The notes below the pieces were generated by a model that was not told the origin of the DNA, searched no databases, and saw only the letters and a list, made by a program, of their open reading frames with translations. From positions 1,175,556,863 to 1,175,620,862 of the forward strand of contig NC_090437.1 of assembly GCF_031143425.1 (NCBI RefSeq): DNA of 64,000 nt, written 5' to 3'. Positions 24,150-35,680 of the stretch are shown here, piece after piece (position 1 is the stretch's first letter; every line of letters starts with the position of its first letter). This stretch comes from Pleurodeles waltl. Its lineage: Eukaryota > Chordata > Amphibia > Caudata > Salamandridae. The position numbers and the translations under genes are program-made.

Positions 24150-25445
24150 AACCCAGTTCTTGGGAAGTAACGACGATTTGCATCCAAGCCAATCTGGCTT
24201 TCACCCCAGTTTCAGCATGAAGACATGCTAGTGGAAGTGGTAGACAACATTAGGGGTAACTTGGATGTTGGGGACAGGGCTGTGCTGATTATGCTGGATC
24301 TATCATCAGCCTTCGACACAGTATCCCACTCCACTTTATTGGAATCAGAGGGTTTACTTGGGACTGGTTAGCTCTATTCGAGAGTGAAGAAGTCAGGAGG
24401 TCTGGTGTCCACTGTGCTCCTCAGGATCTTATGAGTTGCAAGTGGGTGCGCCACAAGGGTCTCCGCTGGGCCTGACTCTTTTTAATATCTATCTCACACT
24501 CCTTGCTCTTTAAGAAGAGGCCATGGGAGCAAAAATGATTTTCTATGCTGGTGACACCCAGTAATTATTCTCATGGGGCAGGGTTGGACTGCTTCTAGGT
24601 GAAAAAAATTAGAGCCTGTCCCACAGCCATCTTTCAGTGGCTGACACACCATCAGCTCAATTGTAATGCTGAAATGGCAGTGATACTCTTCTTTCGTATT
24701 GGCAGGTGGATGCCTCCCCTCCACTACACCAGGCTAGTCTGGTTAAGATTTAGGCATCAAGTTTGATGGAAGCTCTCTTTTTTACTTCAGGTCAGTGCTG
24801 TGGTAGGAACATGTTTTGGTCTACTGCATTTGTTAAGAAAGTTTCATCACTTTCTCTCTTTTATCAAGGAAACAGGTAGTCCAGGCTCCAATAATATGTA
24901 GACTAGATTACAGTAACACTCTCTACTTAGGTTTTCCTGGTTATCAAATTGCAGGTGGTCTAAAACACAGCAGCCTGGACCCTCCTTGGCTTGCCTTTTA
25001 GAACACATTTCCCCATATATAAGGGAACTACACTAGCTTTCCATAAGAAAGAGGATCCTTTTTAAAACCTTGCTGCTTATACACAAGGCTCTGGCGCTGG
25101 CTGTCTTACAGCAAGAATTTGCTTCCATGTACCAGCTAGACGCCGCCATTCTGCCAACCTGTTTTTGGCTGAAGTACCTAGGATTCGGTAGGCCAGGGCA
25201 GGGGGCAGGTGCTTTTAATTCTTAGGTCCATCACCATGAAACAAACTCCCTCTGGAGTTACAGAACATTTCTGCCACTGCTCAGTTCCAGAAAAAATTGA
25301 AAAATTGGTGTTTTAATGAGTACATAATTGTGAGTCCCCTTCTGATCGCGCTCACCTGTGATGCCCTCTCTTGTGATGCATAGTGCCTAGACACTCCCAG
25401 TGTGCTTTTAAAATGCCTGTTACATTATATTGCATTACATTAAAT
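24150..25445 (+). mobile_element. degenerate CR1/L2-type LINE fragment inside Harbinger copy H2
   Basis: Frames shift often, but the order fits a non-LTR RT: IMLDLSSAFDTVSH at about 24290-24330 (a hallmark of CR1/L2-type RTs), a GAPQGSPLGL-like palm block at about 24445-24480, and FYAGDTQ (normally YADD) at about 24540. A C-terminal block reads LPLELQN followed by FQKKLKNWCF at about 25245-25310. The 3' end has short ATTACATT units (25425-25443) typical of a LINE tail. It lies between the transposase and the Myb-like gene, which in intact copies are adjacent, so it was probably inserted there. Confidence 0.72.
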
Positions 25446-25939
25446 GTTAAACCAACTTTTAATCTAATGAGGATAAAAGCCTGTGCTGAATATTTTTTCA
25501 AAAGGGCAAGTTAACAAAAAGCCAGGGCAAAGATGGTTGTGGATCAAAGTTTTGGCACATCGAGTACTGTGTTCATTTACATTGTTTACCTTTGGTTGTT
25601 CTTAGAAACTGGCTTAAAATATTTTTTGTAATGTGTTTATTTTATAATGTAATAAATAAAAAAATTGTTTTGATCTTTTCTAAGTTCCTTCCCCAGGTCA
25701 TCTTCAGTTGGACATTTCAAAGTTGTGACATTTGCAGTTATATGCTGCTGTTGCAAAGTACAAAAGGAACATGGGTTGATCTTGTGAAAGACACACACAC
25801 ACACACTTTGGCTGTATATATCTTGTGGAAAGGCAACTTGCACAGTGATTGAATTGAAGGATTTAAAATTGCATTAGAATTGTCTTCTGTTGAATGTTGC
25901 CAACATGTGCTGCTTAAATCACTCTAATCACATGTGGTA
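25446..25939. other. no gene; short CA microsatellite at 25791-25806
   Basis: AT-rich sequence with an ACACACAC run of about 16 bases. Nothing else recognised. Confidence 0.5.
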
Positions 25940-26240
25940 TTCAACCTAAAGCATACTAATCTCCCTTCACATTGCCAAAATCCTCATTTTGTTGTACGTG
26001 TATTAGGCTGGTTATGTAGCTCATCATTGTAGAAATAACTTCTTGTAGCACACCTTTTAAGGTTGGCTGTGACATTCCACCTGTAACTGCAACAGTATAT
26101 TGGAATGAACCTGTGGCCACAAAATGGAGTACTGCCATGCTTTTGACTGTTGGTGTCATTTCTGTGGGATTCTTATGGTAAGGCAGAAGATTTGGCTCCA
26201 GTTGATGACATAAATCAGTAATAGATAACCTATGTAACCA
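25940..26240 (-). pseudogene. inverted fragment of HARBI1-like transposase exon 2
   Basis: On the minus strand this encodes VKSMAVLHFVATGSFQYTVA, GGMSQPTLKGVLQE and NEDFGNVKGD. It is very similar at DNA level to 23155-23330 on the plus strand, including the flanking stretch with CTGGAGCCAAATCTTCTGCC. It is therefore an inverted second piece of the same exon, from local rearrangement or from another Harbinger copy of the same subfamily. No catalytic residue is included. Confidence 0.78.
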
Positions 26241-26689
26241 GATTTTTTTTTATTATATCCCATTCTTGCATGGCTGCAAGGTCTGGAACTGTACATGAAA
26301 AAATGGCATTAAGTATCTGTCTTATACATGGGTTGTAGTGTATATGAGAAATATTACAAAAAATATCCTTCTTACATTTTAACAAAATACTAGTTTTAGT
26401 TTGTGGTGTTTGTACTTTTTTGTCATTTACTCAACGTGTGAAAAACATTACCTGCATGGAATTTAATTATGAGTTAGTAATCTTTCTATTTTTTTTACAC
26501 TTGCAAATGACAAAAGAAAAAAAACACATTGACAAATGTAATACAACACCAGTCTTGGACTTTGTTAGTTTTGATTTTATTTAACAAACCAATTAATGTA
26601 AAACAGAATGAAAACTGAAAACCAGAGAAAAAGAAATCAATGATGGTGAATGAAACTATTATAGAAGAGCCACAAAATTGTTTGAAATC
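26241..26689. other. AT-rich, no feature
   Basis: No coding or repeat structure recognised in this stretch between two Harbinger remnants. Confidence 0.5.
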
Positions 26690-28960
26690 CAATCTTCAAA
26701 ATACAACCAGCATCAAAAAGGTAAATTTGTCCAGAACATAGTCCACAGAGTGAATGGGAGTCAAACACTGGACTGATGGATATACAGTTGTAGGGACTGA
26801 GGTGGGTGCAAGTATTTCCTCTTGTGGCAAGGCCTCCCTTTTTGTTGCTGGGGCAGATGTAGTTAGCCGAGATGTTGTTGGAGCACAGAAAGGGGACGAT
26901 GTTGCTGGAAAAGCCCTGCATATATCGGTAAAACAATCATGCAGCACCCCGATCATGGTGCCCAAATTGGAGTTTAGATTCTCCTTCTTTACATTGTGCT
27001 TCCTCTACCACTGCTTCATCTCCTGGAGCTCTGTAAGGCTCTGGGCCATCATGTCTTGGGACTGATGGAGGGATCCCAAGACTTGATCGATGGTGGCCTG
27101 GGTGATAATTAACTCAGTGGCCTTGCTTTGGTGGGCCACAGATTGCCTCCCTCAAACCCTACCCCCACTACCCTGTGCCCTTGATCCAGTGTGGCCCATC
27201 CCATTGGGTCCTGGCTGAAATGGAGGCGGTGGTGGTGGTTTTGGATGAACAGCAGCCAGGACTGGGGGGAGCACAAGACTCGGGTGATTATTCTTTTGAA
27301 CACAGGAAGTGGAGATATCCTGACGCTGAGGTGTGGTAACAGCTGGGGTGGGAGGTGTAGGTGTGGGGTGAGGGAGTTTCCCTAGAGCTGTCTGCCCGAG
27401 CAGACCAGATGGACCAGGCTGCTTCTCATCATCTGGACTTGCAGGAGTGGAGTTCTCACTGAAGGCTTGTTCCTGGTCTGGAGAGGAGGTATCCTCAGTA
27501 GTGGTGGTAGATTGTTGTCTACATACTCTGGCTGATGGACCTATTATCAACTACAAAATAAAAATCTTTATAACACATAAAATGAGTTTGAAGGAAAAAA
27601 GGATCCAACCCAAATGGAAAATGAAAATTAATATGATGACTATACCTTTCCTTGGTATTATTATAAATTACACAAATATTTTAAATTACATACAAACTTC
27701 AGAAAAGCAGGTTAAAATGTATCCTGAAAGGAAAAATATAACTATAAAGTGTAGATAAAATATGCAAAACATGCAAAACAATACAGTAGAGAGGAGAAAT
27801 GTAGAATAAACCATTCCAAAGTGGAGCAAGCTAAAATTCTGACAATTAATCAACGTGGAAGGATAAATAGCATTAGTTTTCATATCCACATTGCAAAATG
27901 CATTTCTTACCAATACAACTTATAATCAGTGTCAACATGACATACATTCAATTTTTGAAGTGAGAGCATACAATATTAAACTAAAATATGAGATTTTTGA
28001 ACATAGCATAAAATCGAGATTGAACATTACATAACTCTTTAACATTTGTGAAAATATGAGGGAAAAGAGAGAATATACAACATCACATTGCAGTATTATT
28101 TTCACAAAATAAAAAACCAAGACATCACGATAGCTGTATTAATTTCAATTTGCCATTAACAACACTTGCGAAATGGTAAGTTGAACATACCTAGTAAAAA
28201 GTATGCAGTAGAAAAGAACAGACATTTTCAAAATTAAACAAATCTGTGTAATATGTTACTAGGTGAACCAACAGTTACAAGCACCATAACTGCATGTGAC
28301 ATTAAATGGAAATTGAAACCTGTAATCTTAAATACAATAAAAAAACAGAATAGGCAAATACAACAAATAATACATGAAGAAAAAGCACATATTGACATCA
28401 CATATTGACCATTGGTAAAATGAGAGATACAACAATGATGTTACAAATTTCCTTTAATAAATGTATATGTAAAAAAGTTACATACCATGTTAGCAACAGC
28501 TAAATTAAGCGCAAAATCGACATTTAGGTTTAGTGACACATTCAAAAATCTAACTTATCAGTTACCAGTTCACCAGAGATTCCTGAATTCCTTCAGGATG
28601 TAGGATCTGCATAACCTTCTTCTCCCAGGGATAAAGTTGGAAGTGATGCTGGGAAACCTACTGCCAGTCCTCTGGCCCTCCAGGTGATGCATGGAGGCCA
28701 GGGAACACACGCTCCCTCGCAGGTCATTCTACCTCCTGTGTGCGCAGGTTGTTTGTTACAGCATTCACTCAGTCAACTATTCTGGACCACATTTGCTTTT
28801 TCTGAGCTATAGTTATATTTTGTACTTGTGCTCAAAACCACTGTGGCTTTACTCTAATAATTTCATCCACCGCGACTGACAATTCTCCCCTTATAAAATG
28901 TGGATTTCTCCTCTGTCAATATATGGAAATTAAACTAAATTATTTTGGGTATTCACAAGT
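26690..28960 (-). pseudogene. Harbinger Myb/SANT-like gene (gene 2), copy H2
   Basis: A degenerate exon 1 lies at about 28910-28560. On the minus strand it carries the reverse-translated equivalents of the WEKKV..I(L/H)PEGIQE block at about 28640-28580 and traces of the upstream Myb domain. The proline-rich exon at 27550-27109 reads QPGPSGLLGQ and a PPPPPPFQPG run. The last part (about 27100-26696) holds a helical block and then SSPFCAPTTSRLTTSAPATK, similar to the H1 end SSPTTSAAATERE. Gene order and strand are as in the other copies (convergent with the transposase). Many frame changes make it a pseudogene. Confidence 0.68.
27551..28559. other. AT-rich intron of the copy H2 Myb-like gene
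   Basis: About 1 kb of AT-rich DNA between the two coding parts; no other feature seen. Confidence 0.45.
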
Positions 28961-29612
28961 ATAATAAAAAAGAAATGTTAAATAAACAAGAAACAGAGGG
29001 AGCAAAAAAAGACCTGTATTTCCTGACAAAACGTCTCCAGGAAAATGTTGTGCTGTGGTGTAATGGCAAAGGAGCATGGTTGAAATGGAGTGTGTTTTGT
29101 AGTGTAGTATGCAGATAAAAACAATTAGCCAAGACACATTAGGGGTGTGCTGTTAGCATCCATCCAAATGTCACAAGGGTTCTGCTACGGAACAACACCA
29201 GCACAGCTGCAAAATCTAAATGTGCTCGGCGTAATCCCACCACCTTGATGGCAACGGAATAAAGTTAGCCAGCAGAGGAGTCCACCATGTCACCCGTGGC
29301 TTGCTGCTTCGCGATTGAAAACACTCTGTCAATGAAGATAGAGGTTCAGCAGGCATGCATCTAAATAGGGCAAGTGGGAATTTGTCAGCTTGGCGGAGTA
29401 CTTGTAAACTCCACCATTGAGGAACGATGGGATGCCCGCTAAGGTCTAACTCAGGCCCTCTGTCTGTTTGTGTTTGTGTCCCTATAATAGATTCAGTGTT
29501 GATTTGGGTAAGTGGGTAAAATTCTGACACAGTGTCTGGGTAGGGTACCTGAGAGTGAGGTTAAAACAACCAGTTTAGCAGGCACTATGTTGTTCATTGT
29601 TCTGGTAGACAC
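28961..29612. other. no gene recognised
   Basis: This lies between copy H2 and the left end of the outer Harbinger element. I could not find a TIR for copy H2 here, so its right boundary is unknown. Confidence 0.45.
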
Positions 29613-29945
29613 TTTAGGGGTCATTACGAGTTTGGCAGTCTCAGGACTGCCATGTTGGCGGCAGCGGTGGTCATACCACCGACGGCTAGGCGGTAAAGAC
29701 CTCCAAGTAATGACCATGGCGGTGTTCCCAACAAAGCACATTCAAACTACCGCCAGTTCCACCAGCGCAGTCAGGCTGCCGTGGACGGTGGTAGGTGCCT
29801 TCAGACAGGCGGAGACCATGTTACTGCCTGACACATTATGAGGCTGCAAACCACCAAGGTTGCACCATGACGAAAACCCTGGTGGAAACCAAATCTGTAA
29901 AATTAAACACTCACATTCAGGAACTCATACCTGCCCAGAGCCGCC

Positions 29946-30028
29946 ATGGAACCCGAACTGGAAGTTCTCCCATTACTTCTGCTCCGCACCGCGACGCGGG
30001 ACCAACAGCAGCAACAAAGACAACAACC
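29946..30028 (+). pseudogene. HARBI1-like transposase exon 1, outer copy
   Basis: This is 83 nt from ATG to a GTAAAT donor; it encodes MEPELEVLPLLLLRT and then a Gln/Arg-rich end. The phase (two bases left over) fits the acceptor of exon 2 at 44941, giving a Pro at the junction. Intron 1 now measures almost 15 kb because of the nested elements. The exon itself is open, but the gene as a whole is not intact (see exons 2-3). Confidence 0.72.
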
Positions 30029-30114
30029 GTAAATAGACACACCTACCAGACACTGGAGGGAAAGGCATCAGTGCTCACACACAACATCCACAGCCGGGAT
30101 GGCTTGCAAGGGCC

Positions 30115-30245
30115 ACACACCCATATGAACACACACACACCTACATACACACAAGCACACACATATCATGCATACCCGTACTACACACACCACGGCCAAC
30201 ACACTTGTGCCATACACACACCAATCCGCACACACACAGCACCGA
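30115..30245. repeat. CA-rich simple sequence
   Basis: ACACAC-rich, imperfect. Similar CA/TG-rich tracts occur in the other Harbinger copies behind the first exon (34410-34500), so it is part of the element rather than an independent microsatellite. Confidence 0.6.
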
Positions 30246-30257
30246 CACTGTCTAACA

Positions 30258-30750
30258 CAGGCTTCTCCAACGAGTATCTGTGAGCTACTGGTAGCTCACC
30301 AGCTACCTGTATGTAGCTCTCCTGTGTGGAACCCATTGCACTAAATTAGAAGCTTTCACTTGGTTGAATTAATGTACATATACCAAAATGGAAAAGTATA
30401 TATTTTGAACTAAGATGTCTGTAAATATATGAAGCCAGTATTTGAGTAATAAAAATCAAGCAATGTTGACAAGGATATTACTAATATTATTACTATGATG
30501 CTGGGGCACTGTAGCTATGGCTGCTATGTATGTAGAAGCATCTCACATTGACAAAGCATTTTTTTACACTGTGGATGGCAAGTGTGCCTGATGAACAAAG
30601 GTGATCACTGCTAGTAATCCTGCAAATGCTGGCCACTAACGTAACCTTGTCTGATGTGGTTAGTACTACATCTCCAATAATATTTGTAGCTCTGGAGGAT
30701 TTTTGTCGGACAGAAGTAACTGTTATTACAGAAAAGGCTGGAGACCCCTG
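30258..30750. mobile_element. hAT-type MITE with 8-bp target duplication
   Basis: It starts CAGGCTTCTCCAACGAG and ends GGCTGGAGACCCCTG, the CAGG..TCTCCA terminal pattern of hAT elements. It is bounded by GTCTAACA at 30250-30257 and again at 30751-30758, an exact 8-bp duplication as expected for hAT. It has no transposase; the length is 493 bp. It sits in intron 1 of the outer Harbinger transposase. Confidence 0.85.
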
Positions 30751-30758
30751 GTCTAACA

Positions 30759-31383
30759 CAATCATACACAACACCACTGAGTCACACAACAACACTACAA
30801 CAGCAACTACTGAAATGCTATGCCAAGCAATCTGACTGCACACCTCCACACGACAACACATACTTACAACACGTAATAACACCAGACAACCAATCAACAC
30901 AATCACACTGCCATACAAAGAAGCATATGTCACAGTACGCCCACACCACATGTAATGCATATGACATAGCCACCACCACACACATGGATGCACACACAAC
31001 AACCACACAAGGGCACACAACTCCACCATTACACATCTCTCCTCAAACAATACACAATTCATATACATACATGCATGTAACAAACACAAACATATCCTAC
31101 ACACAATACACAGTAATGGCAGCGGGACAAATGGCAGAGCCACACACACAAATGCAGGCCCGGTACAACAGTTAGCACAACCCTCACACACACGTCACAC
31201 ACACAAACCAAAGCCCACAAACACCAAACTGCCATGTAGAAAGTAAGGCAGGGCAAGTATGTTACCATCAAACCCAACACCAGGTTGGCCCAGATGTGTT
31301 AATAATGTGAAATGGAAACCATAAAATAACTATGTACAATAATGAGGCCATTGGCCAGTCCAAAGTTCAACATGCCAAACGCA
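30759..31383. other. CA-rich intron sequence of the outer element, no gene
   Basis: CACA-rich, low-complexity DNA between the MITE and the third gene's 3' end. Reading frames here come from the repetitive composition. Confidence 0.5.
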
Positions 31384-32930
31384 CTAATGGCACTTCACTG
31401 TACCCCTACTTGACTCCTGACTGCAAAATGACATCAACAGGGTAGATGCATCAAGGGCGTAGGCAGGTGCCTCAGGGATGAGGTGGGGATGGAGGGGGTG
31501 GTTTGGACTTGGGAGGGGGTCCTTGGGCTTGGGTTTGGGCTTGAGAGGTGGGGTCCTTGGCCTTGGGAGGGGTAGACTTCTTGGTAGTGGGAGGGGCATG
31601 GGCACTACCGGGGGAAGGGGAGGACTTGAGGTGGAAGGGCTGGACTTGGGGAGACACATAGGCCGATTGGGGGTATCACAGGGTAGGAGAGGGGTAGGGA
31701 ACAGGGAAAACTCTGAGAGGAAATGTTTCTTAGACACACGGGGTGGTCATGGCAAAAGGGCTTGGGAGCCAAGGGAGAGAGAGTGGTTGTGTGATTTGTC
31801 TTTGAGGATGTCTTAGGTACAAGGGCGTGCATGCGTGGAATGCATGTGGGTGCATGGTGTCTGTTGGGTGGGTTAGTGTGGGCATTTAGGTGTCTTGGGA
31901 GGAGCGGGAGGAGGCACCGGGAGAATCCGTGGTGGATTGGTGACTGTCTATTGGGGTGGTGTCTGCAGCTATGGTACATGTGCTGCATGTGGAGGTGTTG
32001 GTGGTTGTGGTGGCTACGGATGTGGTGACTGAGGTGGATGTCTGCTGGTCTACTGTTGTGCTGACTGTGGGTAAGATAGGACTGGTGGCTGGATCAGTGA
32101 ATGATGGTGTGGTGGCTGAAGGTGTGTCTGGTGTAGTGTCTGTGAAAGAGGGGGTGGTGAGGGAGTCAGTGCAGGGAGTGGATGTTGGTGTGTCTGCAGG
32201 TGGGTGTTGCTTGTGTGCATGCCAGTGGTGGGTCTTGTAGTGCTTGTGTTTGTCTGAGCTACCCTTGTCTGTTGAGGTAGATGCATGCCTGTCTGTACAT
32301 GTGCTTTGGATGGATATGGGAAGAGGGGTTTGGGATTGGGAAGAGGTAGTAGGAAGGGGGACAGGAGACAAAGGGAAACTGGCTGTGTCAGAGTGGAGGT
32401 CAGAGCCTGAAAGGATCTCTGTAGGCCAGCCATGGCACTGTGAATGCCCTCCAGGAACGCATTGCTCTGTTGGACTTGAGCTGCCAGTCCCTGGATGGCA
32501 ATCATGATGGTGGACTGACCAACAGAGGTGGACCTCAGGAGGTCACTAGCCTCCTCACTGAGGGCAGTAGGGCTGACTGGGGCAGGGAAAGAGGCGCCTG
32601 CTGCGAAGGAGACTCCCACCCTCTTTGGTGAGCAGGCACGGCAACTGGGTAGGGAGCAGCAGGGAGTGGTTGTAAGGGGGGTGGACAAAGATGGTGCTGG
32701 GTTAGTCCCAGATGGGTCCTCCACCACCAGGAGTGTCCACCTGAGGATTCCCAAGAAGAGGTGGTAGACCTGGTCTCCCCATTGGCACTCCCTTTGTCCT
32801 TCACCCTTCTCCCTCCATCCCACTGGGTCCTTCGCTCTCACTGGTGGCAGCTTCCTGGATCCCGTGGGCTGCTGATTCCCCACTCACCTGTGCCCCTTCT
32901 CCTTTGCCAGACAATGCTGAAGCACACAAA
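31384..32930 (-). pseudogene. third gene of the outer Harbinger element, tail exon
   Basis: The minus strand encodes, in changing frames, the conserved block ALSEEASDLLRS, IAIQGLAAQVQQSNAFLEGI and AGLQRSFQAL (about 32590-32400). A Ser/Thr/His-rich low-complexity stretch follows, then a Pro/Lys-rich end (PPLKPKPKPKDPLPS) near 31560-31500. The helical block is shared with copy H2 (19720-19550) and the inner copy (37290-37150). Exons 2 and 1 of the same gene lie at 43904-43645 and 44190-44077, beyond the nested Harbinger element that splits the intron. Several frameshifts are present. Confidence 0.68.
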
Positions 32931-33950
32931 GAGAGAGCGAGGGAGGTGGAGAGAGACAGATAGGGGGGATAAGGATCAACACATACCTCCCACAGACACA
33001 GCTAAACATGTTAATCTCTGACAATACACATCATAGCTAACCATTACATACATCATGTTATTACATGTCACTACTACCCACACCTGTATGCCAAACCTCA
33101 CACGTACATCAATACCTAAGTAGGGCAGCACTACTGGAGTCATCCCCATGATTCCAACCAAAGCCCTTTTAGCTGTCACAGCATGCCCTGGATGCAGTAT
33201 CAATAGTATTTCTGAACACACATCTTACCTCTCCATAGCCCTTTCACCCATTGGGTTTGCAACTGACTGAACACAACACTTCAGGCCACTACAGTAACAA
33301 AACCTGACTAGTCCATGTCCTTTGTAACATGTCAATCACAGTGCACACAACTCCACTCACAGACCACACTGTACCTACCTGTCATAATACATGGCTGGCC
33401 ACTCTGTGTAGTGATGCCATTATGGAGAACAACTCTGATTTAGCCAATACAAGTCAGACACCTGAACAGTTCATATCTGATGTGTACTATGTGAACCTGT
33501 GGTATAGTCATGTGATCAGTCAGACCCTATCACAGAGCCAGTGCAGCTGGCACCCAAAACATATATCACTACTCAGCATACTACTAAGTGCATATACAGT
33601 GGGCCATGTACCACATATAACATATCCAAACACATCCACTGAGTAAAGTGTCACAACAGATGTTCCACTGGAACACAAATATCACATCATGGACCACTTC
33701 CAATGCCACCACACATGCAGGTACACCAGTTTGACTTTGAACCATGACAACTCCAGCCACACACACACCATTCCACAAATAGCAAAACCTGTCACAGAGC
33801 CCAGGCGACACACATCTCAGAGGGGAAATATTTGCATTCATTAGGCACACATGGACAAACACCACTGGCTGTATACCAATTACACATCCCACTACCACAT
33901 AAGGCAGCCTGAAGAAACTGAATCCAAATATTGAATCACATCAACATACC
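32931..33950. other. intron of the third gene (outer copy), no feature
   Basis: Non-coding; continues at 42775 on the other side of the nested Harbinger element. Confidence 0.5.
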
Positions 33951-34362
33951 ATGGCCCCCATTACATCCCTGGCGGTCGGTGTTAAAGCAGCGGTAATACC
34001 GCCAACAGGCTGGCGGGAAAAAAATGAAATCACGACCATGGCGGAAACCACCAACATAGACAGCCACTTTAATACTCCGACCGCCACAGCAGTAGAAACA
34101 AACACCGCGGCGGTAACCGCCAACAGACAGGCGGAGGATAAAGTACCGCCCACCGTGTAACAACAGGCCTATCCGCCACCTTTTCCGGGGCTGAACCAAC
34201 GCTATCAAAAGCACAGCGGAAACAGTACACAGAAGGGAAACCACTCACCTCTCGACACCCAACGAGGAACCAGGACGCCATGGAGCCCGAACTACAAGTC
34301 CTGCCCATGCTGGTCTTCCTCCTGCTCTATCAGGAGCAGGACAGATGCCGTCGACGACCACG

Positions 34363-34790
34363 GTGAGTACAGTACCTACAACACAGAGGAGTGGGGGAGG
34401 TAAAAGAGAGTGACACACACACGCAACACGCAATACCCCCACCCTCACCCACAACACCATACACACAAATACATGCAGCAACATTACATATACACCGCCC
34501 CACCCCCTGGAAGAACGCAAGGACAAAATTAAATGATTGTAACGATTGTAATCATGAAAAATCTGATAGTGAAAGTTCAAAATTCAGTATATACAAATAT
34601 GTACACCAACTACACAAGTCCGGATAGTGTACCAATCATTGTCCGTGGACCAGTGGTCCCAAAATGCATGGGCAAAGCCCACACAAGATACCTGACTCAA
34701 AACGGAGAGAACACTGCAGGGCATCAGATTGAAATTAAACAGGCACCTCAGGGGGAAGGGGAGGGGGGCACCTCAGCCGGATGAACGCAG
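34363..34790. other. start of intron 1, CA-rich, no gene
   Basis: This begins with a CACA-rich tract (34410-34500). No other feature before the tandem arrays. Confidence 0.5.
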
Positions 34791-34819
34791 GACGCCACTG
34801 CTACATGAGGGGACTCCAT

Positions 34820-35175
34820 GCCCATTGCTGTATCCTGGAGAGTGCAAAGCCACAGTCTCTCAAGTCTTTCCAGTGGGTGGTTTGCCCACTGCTGTATCCT
34901 GGGGAGTGCAAAGCCACAGTCTCTTAAGTCTCTCAAGTGGGTGGTTCGCCCACTGCTGTATCCTGGGGAGTGCAAAGCCACAGTCTCTCAAGTCTCTTAA
35001 GTGGGTGGTTTGCCCACTGCTGTATCCTGGGGAGTGCAAAGCCACAGTCTCTCAAGAGGCTGGTTTGCCTACTGCTGTATCCTGGGGAGTTCAAAACCAG
35101 TCTCTCAAGTCTTTCCAGTGGGTGGTTTGCCCACTGCTTTATCCTGTGGAGTGCAAAGCCACAGTCTCTCAAGTG
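34820..35175. repeat. 64-bp tandem repeat, about six units
   Basis: The unit contains the blocks CACAGTCTCTCAAGTCT and GTGGGTGGTTTGCCCACTG, the latter with a short internal palindrome (GTGGG..CCCAC). CACAGTCTCT starts at 34851, 34915, 34979, 35043 and about 35160, a period of 64 bases with one shortened unit. It lies beyond the 3' end of the third gene. Confidence 0.88.
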
Positions 35176-35179
35176 GATA

Positions 35180-35530
35180 ACATTCTCCACTGGTTCAGGA
35201 GGGAGCATTGTGCCCAGAGTGCTTCATCCTGCCAAGGACTGAGGTAGTGGATGTGATTCTCCACTGGTTCTGGAGGGGGCATTGTGCCCAGAGTGCTTCA
35301 TCCTGCCAAGGACTGAGGTAGTGGATGTGATTCTCCACTGGTTCTGGAGGGGGTATTGTGCCCAGAGTGCTTCATCCTGCCAAGGACTGAGGTAGTGGAT
35401 GTGATTCTCCACTGGTTCTGGAGGGGGCATTGTGCACAGAGTGCTTCAACCTGCCAAGGACTGAGGTAGTGGATGTGATTCTCCACTGGTTCTGGAGGGG
35501 GCCTTGTGCCCAGAGTGCTCCACATGCAGT
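35180..35530. repeat. 74-bp tandem repeat, about five units
   Basis: GGTAGTGGATGTGATTCTCC starts at 35243, 35317, 35391 and 35465, an exact 74-base period. The unit also holds CACTGGTTCTGGAGGGGGC. A related motif (CCCACTGGTTCTGGAGGGGG) occurs twice at 63270-63400 in the right-edge Harbinger copy, so the unit is old and was amplified here. Confidence 0.9.
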
Positions 35531-35680
35531 GTGGCTGGTCCCATTCCCTCACCTGGGTGTGTGTGCCACGAGATTGCCTAGGAACAGGTAGCATGATACG
35601 CCATGGAGGCAGAGACATACCACACACTGCTGCGGCTTCGCCTTCTACCTGCAGGTGCAAACAGTGATGAACGTCATGCC

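Noticed and set aside
34820..35530. CRISPR-like regular repeats
   Set aside because: Repeats are directly adjacent without unique spacers, and the context is a vertebrate transposon intron.
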